Positions 27,551 through 36,572 of a DNA stretch of 59,263 nucleotides are shown piece by piece. This DNA is from Actinomycetes bacterium. Lineage in GTDB: Bacteria > Actinomycetota > Thermoleophilia > Solirubrobacterales > Solirubrobacteraceae. How positions within the stretch are numbered: position 1 is the stretch's first letter; each line of letters starts with the position of its first letter. Below the pieces are notes generated by a model that worked only from the letters and a program-made list of their open reading frames with translations, ran no database searches and was not told the DNA's origin. The stretch spans positions 1-59,263 of the forward strand of contig JAJYHG010000029.1 in the NCBI GenBank assembly GCA_021784895.1, given 5' to 3'. The position numbers and the translations under genes are program-made.

Positions 27551-27595
27551 ACTTTGTGCGTGTGGTACGCAGGATGAACACCGTACGCACAAAGT
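27551..27595. repeat. 11-bp perfect inverted repeat with 23-base spacer, upstream of uvrB
   Basis: ACTTTGTGCGT (27551-27561) and ACGCACAAAGT (27585-27595) match perfectly; inner bases GTGT/ACAC add partial pairing. It lies 47 bases after the preceding stop and 130 before uvrB. Candidate two-site operator or structured element. Confidence 0.5.
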
Positions 27596-27658
27596 CCGTC
27601 CGGCCGAGCGGGATGAGCCCGGCCGGCCGGGACGCGCCACCGGGGGAGCGTCCATGTC

Positions 27659-27684
27659 GGGGGTGGCCAAGCGGGGCCACCCCC
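27659..27684. terminator. GC-rich hairpin between the propeller gene and uvrB
   Basis: GGGGGTGGCC (27659-27668) and GGCCACCCCC (27675-27684) form a perfect 10-bp stem with a 6-base loop, 25 bases before the uvrB -10. No T-tract. It probably separates the two transcription units. Confidence 0.5.
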
Positions 27685-27709
27685 CGAAACGCAGGCGCCC
27701 CGCACGGGC

Positions 27710-27715
27710 TAGGAT
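27710..27715 (+). promoter_or_regulatory. -10 hexamer TAGGAT of uvrB
   Basis: TAGGAT lies 12 bases before the uvrB ATG. No LexA box of the GAAC-N4-GTTC type is visible here, unlike uvrA. Confidence 0.5.
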
Positions 27716-27727
27716 CAGGCCCAAGAG

Positions 27728-29722
27728 ATGCCCGGGTTCGAGCTCGACGCCACCTTCAGCCCCACGGCCGACCAGCCCGCGGCGATCGCCGCCCTGGCCG
27801 AAGGTATCGAGCAGGGCGAGCGGATGATGACCCTGCTCGGCGCGACCGGCACCGGCAAGACGATGACGATGGCCGCCACGATCGCCGCCGTCAACCGCCC
27901 GGCGCTCGTGATCGCCCACAACAAGACGCTCGCCGCGCAGCTGTGCAATGAGTTCCGCACCTTCTTCCCGCGCAACGCCGTCGAGTACTTCGTCTCCTAC
28001 TACGACTACTACCAGCCTGAAGCCTACGTCCCGTCCAAGGACCTCTACATCGAGAAGGACTCGGCGATCAACCAGGAGATCGACCGCCTCAGGCACGCCG
28101 CCACCGCCGCGCTGTTCGCCAGACGCGATGTGCTGATCGTCGCCTCGGTCTCGAGCATCTACGGCCTCGGCTCACCAGAGGTCTATGACGAGAACCTCCA
28201 GACCCTGGTCAAGGGCTCGCTGATCGACCGTGACGGCCTGCTGCGCAAGCTCGTCTCGATCCAGTACACCCGCAATGACACGGCGCTTGCCCGCGGCACC
28301 TTCCGCGTGAGGGGCGAGACGCTCGAGATCTGGCCGGCCTACGCCGAGACCGCCTACCGGATCAGCATGTTCGGCGACGAGGTCGAGCACCTGCAGCACT
28401 TCGACCCGGTGACCGGCGAGCTGATCGAGGACGACATCGAGCACGTCGCGATCTGGCCGGCCTCTCATTACAACGTCAGGGAGGGCCAGATCGAGGACGC
28501 GGTCGCGCAGATCGGCGCCGAGCTCAACGCGCGCTGCGCCGAGCTCGAGGCAAGCGGCAAGCTGCTCGAATCCCACCGCCTCCGCCAAAGAACCCAGTAC
28601 GACATGGAGATGCTGCGCGAGATGGGCTTCTGCAGCGGCATCGAGAATTACAGCCGCATCCTCGACGGGCGCAAGCCCGGCGAGCGCCCATACTGCCTGC
28701 TGGACTATTTCCCCGATGACTTCGTCTGCTTCATCGACGAGTCCCACCAGACCGTGCCGCAGATCGGCGGCATGTTCGAGGGTGACCGCAGCCGCAAGCA
28801 GACGCTGGTGGACTACGGCTTCAGGCTCCCGAGCGCTCTCGACAACCGGCCCCAGACCTTCCAGGAGTTCCTCGGCATCACCCCCCAGATCGTCTTCGTC
28901 TCCGCCACGCCGGGTGAGTACGAGCGCACCCACGCGACGCGCGTCGTGGAGCAGATCGTGCGCCCCACCGGGATCGTCGACCCCGAGGTCGAGGTGCGCG
29001 AGACCACCAACCAGATCGACGACCTGATGAACGAGATCCGCGAGCGGGTGGGGCGTGACGAGCGCACGCTCGTCACCACCCTGACCAAGAAGATGTCGGA
29101 GGACCTCACCGGCTACCTGCTCGAGATGGGCTTCAAGGTGCGCTACCTGCACTCCGAGATCGACACGCTCGAGCGCATTCAGATCATCCGCGAGCTGCGG
29201 CTCGGCGAGTTCGACGTGCTGGTCGGCGTGAACCTGCTGCGCGAGGGGCTCGACCTGCCGGAGGTCAGCCTGGTGGCGATCCTCGACGCCGACAAGGAGG
29301 GGTTTTTGCGCGGCGCCACGAGCCTGATCCAGACGATCGGCCGCGCCGCCCGCAACGTCGACGGCAAGGTGCTCATGTACGCCGACAAGCAGTCGGCGGC
29401 GATGACCACTGCGATCGAGGAGACCGACCGCCGCCGCGCCATCCAGATCGCCTACAACGAGCGCCACGGCATCACCCCGGAGACGATCACCAAGGGTATC
29501 TCCGACATCGCCGAGTTCCTGCAGGCTGAGGGCAAAGTGCCGAAGTCCCGTCGCCGCCGCCAGCGCGAGGATTACGCGAAGCTCGATCCGGCCGAGATCG
29601 AGCGCAAGCTCGTCGAGCTGGAGGAGGAGATGCTCGCCGCCGCCGAGGACCTGCGCTTCGAGTACGCGGCCAGGCTGCGCGACGAGATCCGCGACCTCAA
29701 GCGCGAGCTGCAACGGGCCTAG
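27728..29722 (+). CDS. uvrB: Excinuclease ABC subunit UvrB
   Basis: Damage-verification helicase of nucleotide excision repair. 664 residues, full length. Seen: Walker A GATGTGKT at 38-45, the damage-probing beta-hairpin [12 protein letters not shown] near residue 94, SIYGLGSPE, the DEXH-box-type FIDESHQT near 338, helicase motifs [18 protein letters not shown] and [10 protein letters not shown], and a C-terminal UVR domain (about 625-660) that contacts UvrC. The product acts with the UvrA encoded next door; a hairpin and a separate promoter lie between the two genes. Confidence 0.97.
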   Translation: MPGFELDATFSPTADQPAAIAALAEGIEQGERMMTLLGATGTGKTMTMAATIAAVNRPALVIAHNKTLAAQLCNEFRTFFPRNAVEYFVSYYDYYQPEAYVPSKDLYIEKDSAINQEIDRLRHAATAALFARRDVLIVASVSSIYGLGSPEVYDENLQTLVKGSLIDRDGLLRKLVSIQYTRNDTALARGTFRVRGETLEIWPAYAETAYRISMFGDEVEHLQHFDPVTGELIEDDIEHVAIWPASHYNVREGQIEDAVAQIGAELNARCAELEASGKLLESHRLRQRTQYDMEMLREMGFCSGIENYSRILDGRKPGERPYCLLDYFPDDFVCFIDESHQTVPQIGGMFEGDRSRKQTLVDYGFRLPSALDNRPQTFQEFLGITPQIVFVSATPGEYERTHATRVVEQIVRPTGIVDPEVEVRETTNQIDDLMNEIRERVGRDERTLVTTLTKKMSEDLTGYLLEMGFKVRYLHSEIDTLERIQIIRELRLGEFDVLVGVNLLREGLDLPEVSLVAILDADKEGFLRGATSLIQTIGRAARNVDGKVLMYADKQSAAMTTAIEETDRRRAIQIAYNERHGITPETITKGISDIAEFLQAEGKVPKSRRRRQREDYAKLDPAEIERKLVELEEEMLAAAEDLRFEYAARLRDEIRDLKRELQRA

Positions 29723-29731
29723 GGTCCTGCC

Positions 29732-29756
29732 GCCGCCGGCCCGCTTGGCCGGCGGC
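29732..29756. terminator. GC hairpin after uvrB
   Basis: GCCGCCGGCC (29732-29741) pairs perfectly with GGCCGGCGGC (29747-29756) across a 5-base loop, ten bases after the uvrB stop. Likely terminator without U-tract. Confidence 0.6.
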
Positions 29757-29784
29757 GTCGCTGTGGCGAACGCCACCGCGAGGG

Positions 29785-29796
29785 GAACGTCTGTTC
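29785..29796 (+). promoter_or_regulatory. LexA-type SOS box upstream of uvrA
   Basis: GAACGTCTGTTC fits the Gram-positive/actinobacterial LexA consensus GAAC-N4-GTTC with both half-sites intact. It lies 7 bases upstream of the TATGAT -10, where a bound repressor would block RNA polymerase. uvrA is a classical SOS gene, which supports the call. No lexA gene is in the window. Confidence 0.75.
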
Positions 29797-29803
29797 GCTC
29801 ACA

Positions 29804-29809
29804 TATGAT
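29804..29809 (+). promoter_or_regulatory. -10 hexamer TATGAT of uvrA
   Basis: TATGAT is followed after 7 bases by GTG 29817. The ATG inside the hexamer (29805) would be upstream of the predicted transcription start, so GTG is preferred. Confidence 0.6.
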
Positions 29810-29816
29810 CCAGGAC

Positions 29817-32651
29817 GTGGATCAGCTGATCGTCACCGGCGCGCGCGAGCACAACCTCAAGGACATCACCGTCGCCATCCCGCGGGACTCGCTGACCGTG
29901 ATCACCGGCCTTTCGGGGTCGGGTAAGTCGTCGCTCGCGTTCGACACGATCTACGCCGAGGGCCAGCGCCGCTACGTGGAGTCGCTGTCGGCCTACGCAC
30001 GCCAGTTTCTGGGGCAGATGGACAAGCCGGACGTGGATTCGATCGAGGGCCTTTCGCCGGCGATCTCGATCGACCAGAAGACGACCTCGCGCAACCCCCG
30101 CTCGACGGTCGGCACGGTGACCGAGATCTACGACTACCTGCGCCTGCTGTGGGCGCGGATCGGCAAGCCCCACTGTCACGTCTGCGGCCGGCCGATCGCC
30201 GGCCAGTCAGCCGAGCAGATCATCGACCAGGTGATGGAGCTACCGGCCGGCGCGCGCTTCATGGTGATGGCTCCGATCGTCCGCGGCCGCAAGGGCGAGT
30301 ACGGCCGCCAGCTCGAGGAGCTGCGGGGTGAGGGTTTCGCGCGCGCCAAGATCGACGGCGAGCTGTGCCGGCTCGACGAGGAGATCACGCTCGACAAGAA
30401 GTTCAAGCACGACATCTCGATCGTCGTCGACCGGCTGGTGATGAAGGAGGATCTGCGCAAGCGCCTGGCCGACTCGATCGAGACGGCGGTCGCGCTGGCG
30501 GGCGGGCTGGTCGAGGTCGAGCTCATCGACAGTGGCGAGGTGACGCTCTACAGCGAGAAGTTCGCCTGCCCGGTGCACGGTCCCAGCCTGGTCGAGCTCG
30601 AGCCGCGGATCTTCAGCTTCAACTCCCCGCACGGCGCCTGCCAGCGCTGCACCGGGCTGGGTTCGCAGCCGGAGATCGACCCCGACTTGATCGTTCCGGA
30701 CCCGTCCTTGACGATCGCCCAGGGCGCGATCGCGCCCTGGGTGGGCAGCGCGTCCGAGTACTACGCGCAGCTCACGCAGGCGATCGTCGAGCGCTACGGC
30801 GTGGACACCGATGTGCCCTGGGCGCAGCTGCCACAGGAGCAGCGCGACTTCTTCCTCTACGGCACCCACGGCGAGCGCTTCCACGTCGCCTACCGCAACC
30901 GCTTCGGCCGCCGGCGCAACTACAGTACGGCGTTTGAAGGGATCGTGCACGCGCTCGAGCGCCGCTACCGCGAGAGTGAGTCCGATGCCGTCAAGGAGAA
31001 GATCGAGGAGTACATGACGCTGCGGCCCTGTCCGGAGTGCGGCGGTGCGCGCCTGCGACCGGAGTCGCGCTCGGTCCTGGTCGGCGGACTGTCGATCGAT
31101 CGGTTCACGGCCTTCTCCGCGCGGCGGGCGCTCGCATGGGTGCGGGAGCTCGAGCTCTCAGACCACGACCGGCGGATCGCGCACCTGGTGCTGCGCGAGA
31201 TCGACGAGCGCCTGAGCTTCCTCGAGAACGTCGGTGTGGGCTACCTGAGCATGGAACGCGCCGCCGCCACGCTCTCGGGCGGCGAGGCGCAGCGCATCCG
31301 CCTGGCCACACAGATCGGCTCCTCGCTGGTGGGCGTGCTCTACATCCTGGATGAGCCGTCGATCGGCCTGCACCAGCGCGACAACCACAAGCTGATCACG
31401 ACGCTCGAGCGTCTGCGCGACCTCGGCAACACGGTGCTGGTGGTGGAGCACGACGAGGACACGATGCGCTCGGCGGACCACCTGCTCGACATCGGCCCAG
31501 GCGCCGGCGAGCACGGCGGCCACGTGGTCGCGCAGGGGACCGCTGCCGAGGTGGCGCAGGTCCCGGACTCGCTCACCGGCCAGTTCCTGGCGGGCACGCG
31601 CCGGATCACGGTGCCCGCGAAACGGCGGCGGCCCAGTGGCCACATCGAGATCACCGGCGCGTGCGAGCACAACCTCAAGGACATCGACGTGAAGCTGCCT
31701 CTGGGGGTGCTGTGCAGCGTGACCGGGGTCTCGGGGTCGGGCAAGTCGACGCTCGTCAACGAGGTGCTCTACAAGGCAGTCGCGAGCCGTCTGGGTGCGG
31801 CGCGGGTGCGCGCCGGCGCCCACCGGTCAATCAGCGGCCTCGAGCAGCTCGACAAGATCATCTCCGTCGACCAGTCGCCGATCGGGCGCACGCCGCGATC
31901 CAACCCGGCCACCTACATCGGGCTCTTTGACCAGATCCGTGACCTCTTCGCGCGTACCCCGGAGGCGCGCGCCCGCGGTTACAAGCCCGGACGCTTCTCC
32001 TTCAACGTCAAGGGCGGGCGCTGCGAGGTCTGTAAGGGCGACGGCCAGATCAAGATCGAGATGCACTTCCTGCCGGATGTCTACGTGCCCTGCGAGCAGT
32101 GCCACGGCAAGCGCTACAACCGCGAGACGCTGGAGGTCCGCTTCAAGGGCAGGACGATCGCCGACGTACTGGAGATGCCGATCGCCGAGGCCGTCGAGTT
32201 CTTCGCCCACATCCCGAAGATCCGCCGGCGCGTGCAGACGCTCGATGACGTTGGGCTCGGCTACATGCGGCTCGGTCAGCCCGCCACGACTCTGTCCGGC
32301 GGCGAGGCTCAGCGTGTGAAGCTCGCGGCCGAGCTCTGCAAAGTTGCGACCGGCCGCACGCTCTACGTGCTGGACGAGCCGACTACGGGCCTGCACTTTG
32401 CCGACATCCAGCGCCTGCTCGAGGTGCTCCAGCGGCTGGTGGACGCCGGCAACTCGATCGTGGTGATCGAGCACAACCTGGAGGTGATCAAGGTCTCTGA
32501 CCATCTGATCGATCTCGGGCCGGAGGGCGGGGATGAGGGTGGCCAGCTGATCGCGGCAGGGACGCCGGAACGCGTCGCCCAGGTCCCGCAGTCATACACG
32601 GGGCGCTTCCTGGCCCCACTGCTCGCGGTGCCGGCGGGGCTGGCCGTGTGA
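29817..32651 (+). CDS. uvrA: Excinuclease ABC subunit UvrA
   Basis: DNA-damage recognition ATPase, 944 residues from GTG 29817. Two ABC modules: Walker A GLSGSGKS at 31-38 and GVSGSGKS near 640; signature [17 protein letters not shown] with [11 protein letters not shown], and [15 protein letters not shown] with [11 protein letters not shown]. Zinc sites: CHVCGRP near residue 120; ACPVH...CQRC, in which the second Cys of the first pair is His, as in other actinobacteria; and CEVCKGDG...CEQCHG in the second half. A LexA box precedes the promoter, so SOS induction is expected. It overlaps the next gene by four bases (GTGA). Confidence 0.97.
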   Translation: MDQLIVTGAREHNLKDITVAIPRDSLTVITGLSGSGKSSLAFDTIYAEGQRRYVESLSAYARQFLGQMDKPDVDSIEGLSPAISIDQKTTSRNPRSTVGTVTEIYDYLRLLWARIGKPHCHVCGRPIAGQSAEQIIDQVMELPAGARFMVMAPIVRGRKGEYGRQLEELRGEGFARAKIDGELCRLDEEITLDKKFKHDISIVVDRLVMKEDLRKRLADSIETAVALAGGLVEVELIDSGEVTLYSEKFACPVHGPSLVELEPRIFSFNSPHGACQRCTGLGSQPEIDPDLIVPDPSLTIAQGAIAPWVGSASEYYAQLTQAIVERYGVDTDVPWAQLPQEQRDFFLYGTHGERFHVAYRNRFGRRRNYSTAFEGIVHALERRYRESESDAVKEKIEEYMTLRPCPECGGARLRPESRSVLVGGLSIDRFTAFSARRALAWVRELELSDHDRRIAHLVLREIDERLSFLENVGVGYLSMERAAATLSGGEAQRIRLATQIGSSLVGVLYILDEPSIGLHQRDNHKLITTLERLRDLGNTVLVVEHDEDTMRSADHLLDIGPGAGEHGGHVVAQGTAAEVAQVPDSLTGQFLAGTRRITVPAKRRRPSGHIEITGACEHNLKDIDVKLPLGVLCSVTGVSGSGKSTLVNEVLYKAVASRLGAARVRAGAHRSISGLEQLDKIISVDQSPIGRTPRSNPATYIGLFDQIRDLFARTPEARARGYKPGRFSFNVKGGRCEVCKGDGQIKIEMHFLPDVYVPCEQCHGKRYNRETLEVRFKGRTIADVLEMPIAEAVEFFAHIPKIRRRVQTLDDVGLGYMRLGQPATTLSGGEAQRVKLAAELCKVATGRTLYVLDEPTTGLHFADIQRLLEVLQRLVDAGNSIVVIEHNLEVIKVSDHLIDLGPEGGDEGGQLIAAGTPERVAQVPQSYTGRFLAPLLAVPAGLAV

Positions 32652-33235
32652 CCGAGCTGCGCTCTGCAGCCAGGCTGTGGTTCGCCAGATGGCGCTGGTA
32701 TGAACGCAACTCGCTGCCCTGGAACAGGGTGCGGATCAACTACGAGCTGGCGCGCCGGCAGGCGTTCGCGCGCGCGCCGCTTCATGGCGAGGTGCTCGAG
32801 GGGTTGCGAGATGGGCGCCTGGAAGTCGGCGCGCACGTGGTCTTCGAGCCCCACGTATGGATCACGATGCCAGCCCCCGCGCGGGTGCGGATTGGCGCGG
32901 GCAGCCTCTTTAACATCGGCGTCATGGTGGCCGCGCTCGATCTGGTCGAGATCGGCGAGCACTGCATGTTCGCCAACGGCTGCGTGATCACCGATGCCAA
33001 CCACCGCTACGACGATCCTGGGCGCCCGGTCCCATGGCAGGGCTTCACGAGCCGCGGCCCGACTCGCATCGGGGACAACGTCTGGTGCGGGGCGCACGTC
33101 GTGGTGACCAGCGGCGTGACGATCGGCGAGCGCTGCGTGATCGGCGCCAACTCCGTGGTGACCTCTGACCTGCCTCCGTTTTCGGTGGCGGCAGGCGCAC
33201 CGGCGCGGGTCGTCAGGACGATCAGCTACGGCTGA
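32648..33235 (+). CDS. Acyltransferase with left-handed beta-helix (hexapeptide repeat)
   Basis: 195 residues. N-terminal 60 are helical and basic. From about residue 60 hexapeptide repeats run as [97 protein letters not shown]. The DANHRYDD and AGAPARVV motifs are those of the CysE/maltose-O-acetyltransferase/WbbJ group, with His as the likely catalytic base. Acceptor unknown; a sugar or surface polysaccharide is typical. Coupled to uvrA by overlap, an unusual partner. Confidence 0.85.
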   Translation: MTELRSAARLWFARWRWYERNSLPWNRVRINYELARRQAFARAPLHGEVLEGLRDGRLEVGAHVVFEPHVWITMPAPARVRIGAGSLFNIGVMVAALDLVEIGEHCMFANGCVITDANHRYDDPGRPVPWQGFTSRGPTRIGDNVWCGAHVVVTSGVTIGERCVIGANSVVTSDLPPFSVAAGAPARVVRTISYG

Positions 33236-33237
33236 TG

Positions 33238-33885
33238 TCAGTCGCCGACCGCCAGTCGTGTCCGGTTCTTGATCACGATCCCCTCGAGGATGTTCGCCAC
33301 GCGCTCGGTGGCGTCGATCGCGTTTTCGAGCCGCTCGAAGAGGTCTTTCCAGCGGATCACCACCATCGGGTCGATGCCGCCATGAAATAGCGAGGCGATC
33401 GCCTCCCGGGTGATCCGGTCCCCCTCGTTCTCGAGGCGGTTGATCTCGACCGTGTGGGAAGAGATGTCCTTGAAGTCGGGCAGGAGTGCTGTCGCCTCTG
33501 CAATCTGGCAGGTCGCCTGGTGCAGCACCTGGGCGAGCCTGATCGCCTGGTCCATGGGCGCCTCGATCCGGTAGAGGCCCAGGTAGTCGGCGACCTCCTC
33601 GACGTAGTCGGCTATGTCGTCGAGCGCGGATGCGAGCGCGAGGATGTCCTGGCGGTCGATCGGCGTCGTCAGCGTATGGTTCATGCGGTCGAGGATGTCG
33701 TGCGTGATGCGGTCACCCTCGTGCTCGCAGTCGGTGATGTTCTCGGCGAGCTTCCGGTTGTCCGGGTAGCCGGACAGGAGTTGATCCAGCAGCTGCGTGC
33801 ACCGCGTGAGGTTGTGAGCCGCCTCTTCAAACAGCTCAAAGTACGCGCGATCTCGCGGTGTGTGGACCCTGGTTACACGCGGCAC
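33238..33885 (-). CDS. DUF47 family protein (PhoU-like, phosphate-transport associated)
   Basis: 215 residues, all-helical PhoU-like fold. Seen: FELFEEAAHNLTRCTQLL, CEHEGDRITHDIL and, in the second half, RLENEGDRITREAI; the repeated E-x-EGD-x-I is the metal-binding signature of the family. The family usually sits beside a Pit phosphate permease and modulates uptake, but no permease is adjacent here. GTG 33885 is chosen because TAAACT lies 7 bases upstream on the minus strand and homology starts there; the open frame extends further only through panB. The -10 overlaps the panB stop codon. Confidence 0.85.
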   Translation of the reverse strand: MPRVTRVHTPRDRAYFELFEEAAHNLTRCTQLLDQLLSGYPDNRKLAENITDCEHEGDRITHDILDRMNHTLTTPIDRQDILALASALDDIADYVEEVADYLGLYRIEAPMDQAIRLAQVLHQATCQIAEATALLPDFKDISSHTVEINRLENEGDRITREAIASLFHGGIDPMVVIRWKDLFERLENAIDATERVANILEGIVIKNRTRLAVGD

Positions 33886-33892
33886 CGCGCGA

Positions 33893-33898
33893 AGTTTA
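33893..33898 (-). promoter_or_regulatory. -10 hexamer TAAACT of the DUF47 gene, overlapping the panB stop
   Basis: On the minus strand TAAACT begins with the TAA stop of panB and lies 7 bases before GTG 33885. It gives the DUF47 gene independent expression inside a pan run. Confidence 0.45.
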
Positions 33899-34831
33899 TG
33901 GCTTGCTCGGCTGCCGGGCGCTCGCCCTGAGGTTCGCGAGTGAGCGTCGGAACTCGGCCAGCTCGTCGGGATCGATCGTGTAACAGTGTTCAGGCGCCGG
34001 GTAGCGGCGCTCGCGCACATCTCTGGCGTAGGCGGCAACGCCAGTGACCATCTCCTGCTGCAGGCTCGCATAGCGCTGCACGAAACGCGCGCCGCCACCG
34101 TCACGGATGCCGAGCAGGTCATGGAACACGAGCACCTGGCCGTCGGTCGCCGGCCCGGCGCCGATCCCGATGACCGGAACGGAGATCAATCCCATGAGCT
34201 CCTCTGTGACCGCGGCCGGGACCGCCTCGAGCACGATGGCGAAGCAGCCGGCACGCTCGAGCGCCACCATCTCGCCGGCGATGCGGGCCGCGCTGGCTGC
34301 CGTGCGCCCCTGTGCGCGGTTCCCGCCCAGCGCGGTCGAGGTCTGTGGCGTCAGCCCGACGTGCCCCATGACCGGTATGCCGGCCGCGACGATCGCGCCG
34401 GCGCGCTCGACGGAAGCCTGGTGGCCACGCTCGAGCTTCACGGCGTCCGCGCCGCCCTCCCTGACGAAGCGCACGGCGGTCCGGACCGCCTGCTCGGACG
34501 ACTCCTCGTAGGAGCCGAACGGCAGGTCGGAGATCAGGAAGGGAGTTTTCAGGCCCCGCCTGACGGCGCGTGTGAGCATGAGCATCTCATCTGTGCTGAC
34601 GCCGACCGTCGACGGGTATCCGAGCACCATCTCGGCGCCTGAGTCCCCGACCAGAACCAGGTCGACGCCGGCTGCGTCAACTGCGCGCGCGCTGGAGTAA
34701 TCGTAGGCCGTCACCATCACTATCGGCTCGCCTGCCCGGTGGCGCTCGTCGATCGTCGCCAGCGTGACCGGCATGCTGCCGGGCCCGAGAACCGCGACTT
34801 CCGGAGCTTGGTGTGCAGGGTTGGGTGGCAC
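33896..34831 (-). CDS. panB: 3-methyl-2-oxobutanoate hydroxymethyltransferase PanB
   Basis: First committed step of pantothenate synthesis: ketoisovalerate plus methylene-tetrahydrofolate gives ketopantoate. 311 residues. Seen: VMVTAYDYSSARAVDAAGVDLVLVGDSG, with the Mg-binding Asp; LPFGSYEES; AVKLERG; IPVMGHVGLTPQ; and GIGAGPATDGQVLVFHDLLG. Residues 1-20 and the last 15 are variable tails. It lies directly downstream of panC on the same strand. Confidence 0.95.
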   Translation of the reverse strand: MPPNPAHQAPEVAVLGPGSMPVTLATIDERHRAGEPIVMVTAYDYSSARAVDAAGVDLVLVGDSGAEMVLGYPSTVGVSTDEMLMLTRAVRRGLKTPFLISDLPFGSYEESSEQAVRTAVRFVREGGADAVKLERGHQASVERAGAIVAAGIPVMGHVGLTPQTSTALGGNRAQGRTAASAARIAGEMVALERAGCFAIVLEAVPAAVTEELMGLISVPVIGIGAGPATDGQVLVFHDLLGIRDGGGARFVQRYASLQQEMVTGVAAYARDVRERRYPAPEHCYTIDPDELAEFRRSLANLRASARQPSKP

Positions 34832-34841
34832 GTCCGTCTCC

Positions 34842-35684
34842 TTACGTTATGGGCTGGTTGTCGATCAGGCGTACTCCGCCCACCGAGGCTGCGACCACCG
34901 CCAGAGCGGGGCCAGCGACGGTGGTGAGCGGCGCCAGGGTCGCCGGATCCACGATCTGGAAGTAGTCGACCTGGGCGCCGCTGCCGGTCAGCTCTGCTAC
35001 CGCCTCTGACTGCAGCCGGGCCACGTCGTCTTCGCCGCCGCTCACCAGATCCCGGGTGGCGTCCAGCGCGCGCTTCAAGGCGCGTGCCTGCTCGCGATCG
35101 GCCGGCGTGAGCCGGAGGTTGCGGCTGGACAGAGCGACGCCGTCGAGGTCGCGCACAGTCGGGCATACGACCAGCTCCACTGGCAGATTGAGGTCGCGGA
35201 TCAGCTGTTTGACTACCAGCACCTGCTGGGCGTCCTTCTGCCCGAAGTAGGCGGCGTCCGGACTGGTGATCACAAGCAGCTTGGTGACGACCGTCGCCAC
35301 CGCGTCAAAGTGGGCGCGGCCGCGGTGGGCGCCCTCGAGGATCTGGCCGATGCGTCCGACGCTGACGGTGGTGTCGAAGCCATTGGGGTAGAGCTCTGAT
35401 GCGTCCGGCGCGAACAGGTAGTCGACGCCCAGTTCGGCCGCGCTCGCAGCGTCTGCCCGCTCGTCGCGCGGGTATGCGCGCAGGTCGGCGCCCTCATTGA
35501 ACTGGCTGGGGTTTACGAACAGCGAGACAACGACCACGTCGCACTCCTCGCGCGCGCGGCGCATCAGCGACCGGTGGCCGTCGTGGAACGCTCCCATGGT
35601 CGGGACCAGCCCGACCCGTGTGTGCTCGCGCCGGGCAACGGCGAGTGCGGCCCGAAGCTCAGTGACGGTACGGATGGTTCTCAT
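34842..35684 (-). CDS. panC: Pantothenate synthetase PanC
   Basis: ATP-dependent condensation of pantoate and beta-alanine. 280 residues. Seen: LVPTMGAFHDGHRSLMRRAR (HIGH-like HxGH motif), LFVNPSQFNEGADL, YPNGFDTTVSV, FGQKDAQQ and ALSSRNLRLTP (KMSKS-like). It starts 26 bases inside the 3' end of the DUF2520 gene, so it is cotranscribed with it. Confidence 0.95.
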   Translation of the reverse strand: MRTIRTVTELRAALAVARREHTRVGLVPTMGAFHDGHRSLMRRAREECDVVVVSLFVNPSQFNEGADLRAYPRDERADAASAAELGVDYLFAPDASELYPNGFDTTVSVGRIGQILEGAHRGRAHFDAVATVVTKLLVITSPDAAYFGQKDAQQVLVVKQLIRDLNLPVELVVCPTVRDLDGVALSSRNLRLTPADREQARALKRALDATRDLVSGGEDDVARLQSEAVAELTGSGAQVDYFQIVDPATLAPLTTVAGPALAVVAASVGGVRLIDNQPIT

Positions 35685-36483
35685 CGGTTGCCTTCAGCGT
35701 GGAGCTGGCGGCGTGGGCAGCCAGGCTTCTGGTGGCATCGGCGAGCGTGTCGAACAGCGTCAGCAGCTCTGGTGTGCGCTCGGCGATGGCAGCACGCTGG
35801 CGTGCGACGGTGCGCTCGTCCCCACGTGCCAGTGGCCCTGTGAGCGCGCGCTCAGGGCCGAGCTGGGCCCAGTTGTCGACCGTCGCCTTTACCAGTGGTG
35901 CCAGCAGCTCGCGGCTGATGCCGGCGGTGGCCGCGATCCGCTCGGCGGCGGCCTCCACGGTGAGCAGGAAATTCGACGCCACCGAGGCGGCGGCATGGTA
36001 TGCGACGCGATCCTCCCGGGCCACATGTACCACGCGCATCTGCAGCGCGACCGCGATCGTGTGTGCGCAGGCCATGGCTCGCTCTGTGCTTGCATCGATC
36101 ACCGCGGCCGTGCCGGCGAAGCCTGAGCCGCCGGAGGGCGACTCGGCCCCCGTAACGGTCATGAGCGGATGCAGGGAGAACGCCTCGTGGGGTGCAAGCG
36201 GCTCGAGGCCGGTGGCGCCCGAGCAGTGGCCAACGACCAGCCCGGGTTTGATTGCAGCGGCAGCCGCGCCAATCTCCCGGTCGGGCACGCAGAGCAGCGC
36301 TGCATCGCACCCGTCGGCGTCAGCGCCGCGGCCGAGCGGCCCGACGACGTTCAGGTTTCCGCGTGCCTTGAGCTTGCCGGGAGGCAGTGACGCGCACAGC
36401 GCGGCGGTGAGCGCTGTCCCCAGCCGTCCCCGGCCGACGATCGCAAGTCGCATCCCACCGCGGGTGAGGTAAGTGGCTGGCAT
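35659..36483 (-). CDS. Rossmann-like and DUF2520 domain oxidoreductase
   Basis: 274 residues from ATG 36483. N-terminal NAD(P)-binding motif MRLAIVGRGRLGTALTAAL, a CVPDREI strand and GHCSGATGLEPL. The C-terminal all-helical DUF2520 domain includes RVAYHAAASVASNFLLTVEAAA, the family signature. Distant ProC/ketopantoate-reductase-like fold. In many bacteria this gene precedes panC; since no panE is in the window, a ketopantoate-reductase role is an attractive inference but not established. ATG 36453 (MRLAIVG) is an alternative start. Confidence 0.85.
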   Translation of the reverse strand: MPATYLTRGGMRLAIVGRGRLGTALTAALCASLPPGKLKARGNLNVVGPLGRGADADGCDAALLCVPDREIGAAAAAIKPGLVVGHCSGATGLEPLAPHEAFSLHPLMTVTGAESPSGGSGFAGTAAVIDASTERAMACAHTIAVALQMRVVHVAREDRVAYHAAASVASNFLLTVEAAAERIAATAGISRELLAPLVKATVDNWAQLGPERALTGPLARGDERTVARQRAAIAERTPELLTLFDTLADATRSLAAHAASSTLKATDENHPYRH

Positions 36484-36526
36484 CTGTGCTGGTCCATCCC
36501 TTGCTGCAAGGTGACGGCCTGCGGTA

Positions 36527-36532
36527 ATGCTA
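36527..36532 (-). promoter_or_regulatory. -10 hexamer TAGCAT of the DUF2520-panC-panB operon
   Basis: TAGCAT on the minus strand; the ATG at 36483 is about 43 bases downstream, so this unit has a real leader, unlike its divergent partner. Together with 36557-36564 it forms an 8-base inverted repeat. Confidence 0.4.
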
Positions 36533-36558
36533 ACAAGCTTGAGTGTGTGGTCAGCGGT

Positions 36559-36564
36559 TAGCAT
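36559..36564 (+). promoter_or_regulatory. -10 hexamer TAGCAT of the uracil-DNA glycosylase gene
   Basis: TAGCAT lies 8 bases before ATG 36573. GTTAGCAT here is the exact reverse complement of ATGCTAAC at 36527-36534. Confidence 0.5.
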
Positions 36565-36572
36565 CGCCGCGG

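Noticed and set aside
28172-29776. 534-codon minus-strand frame opposite uvrB
   Set aside because: Leu/Val/Asp-rich mirror of uvrB codons; no family resemblance.
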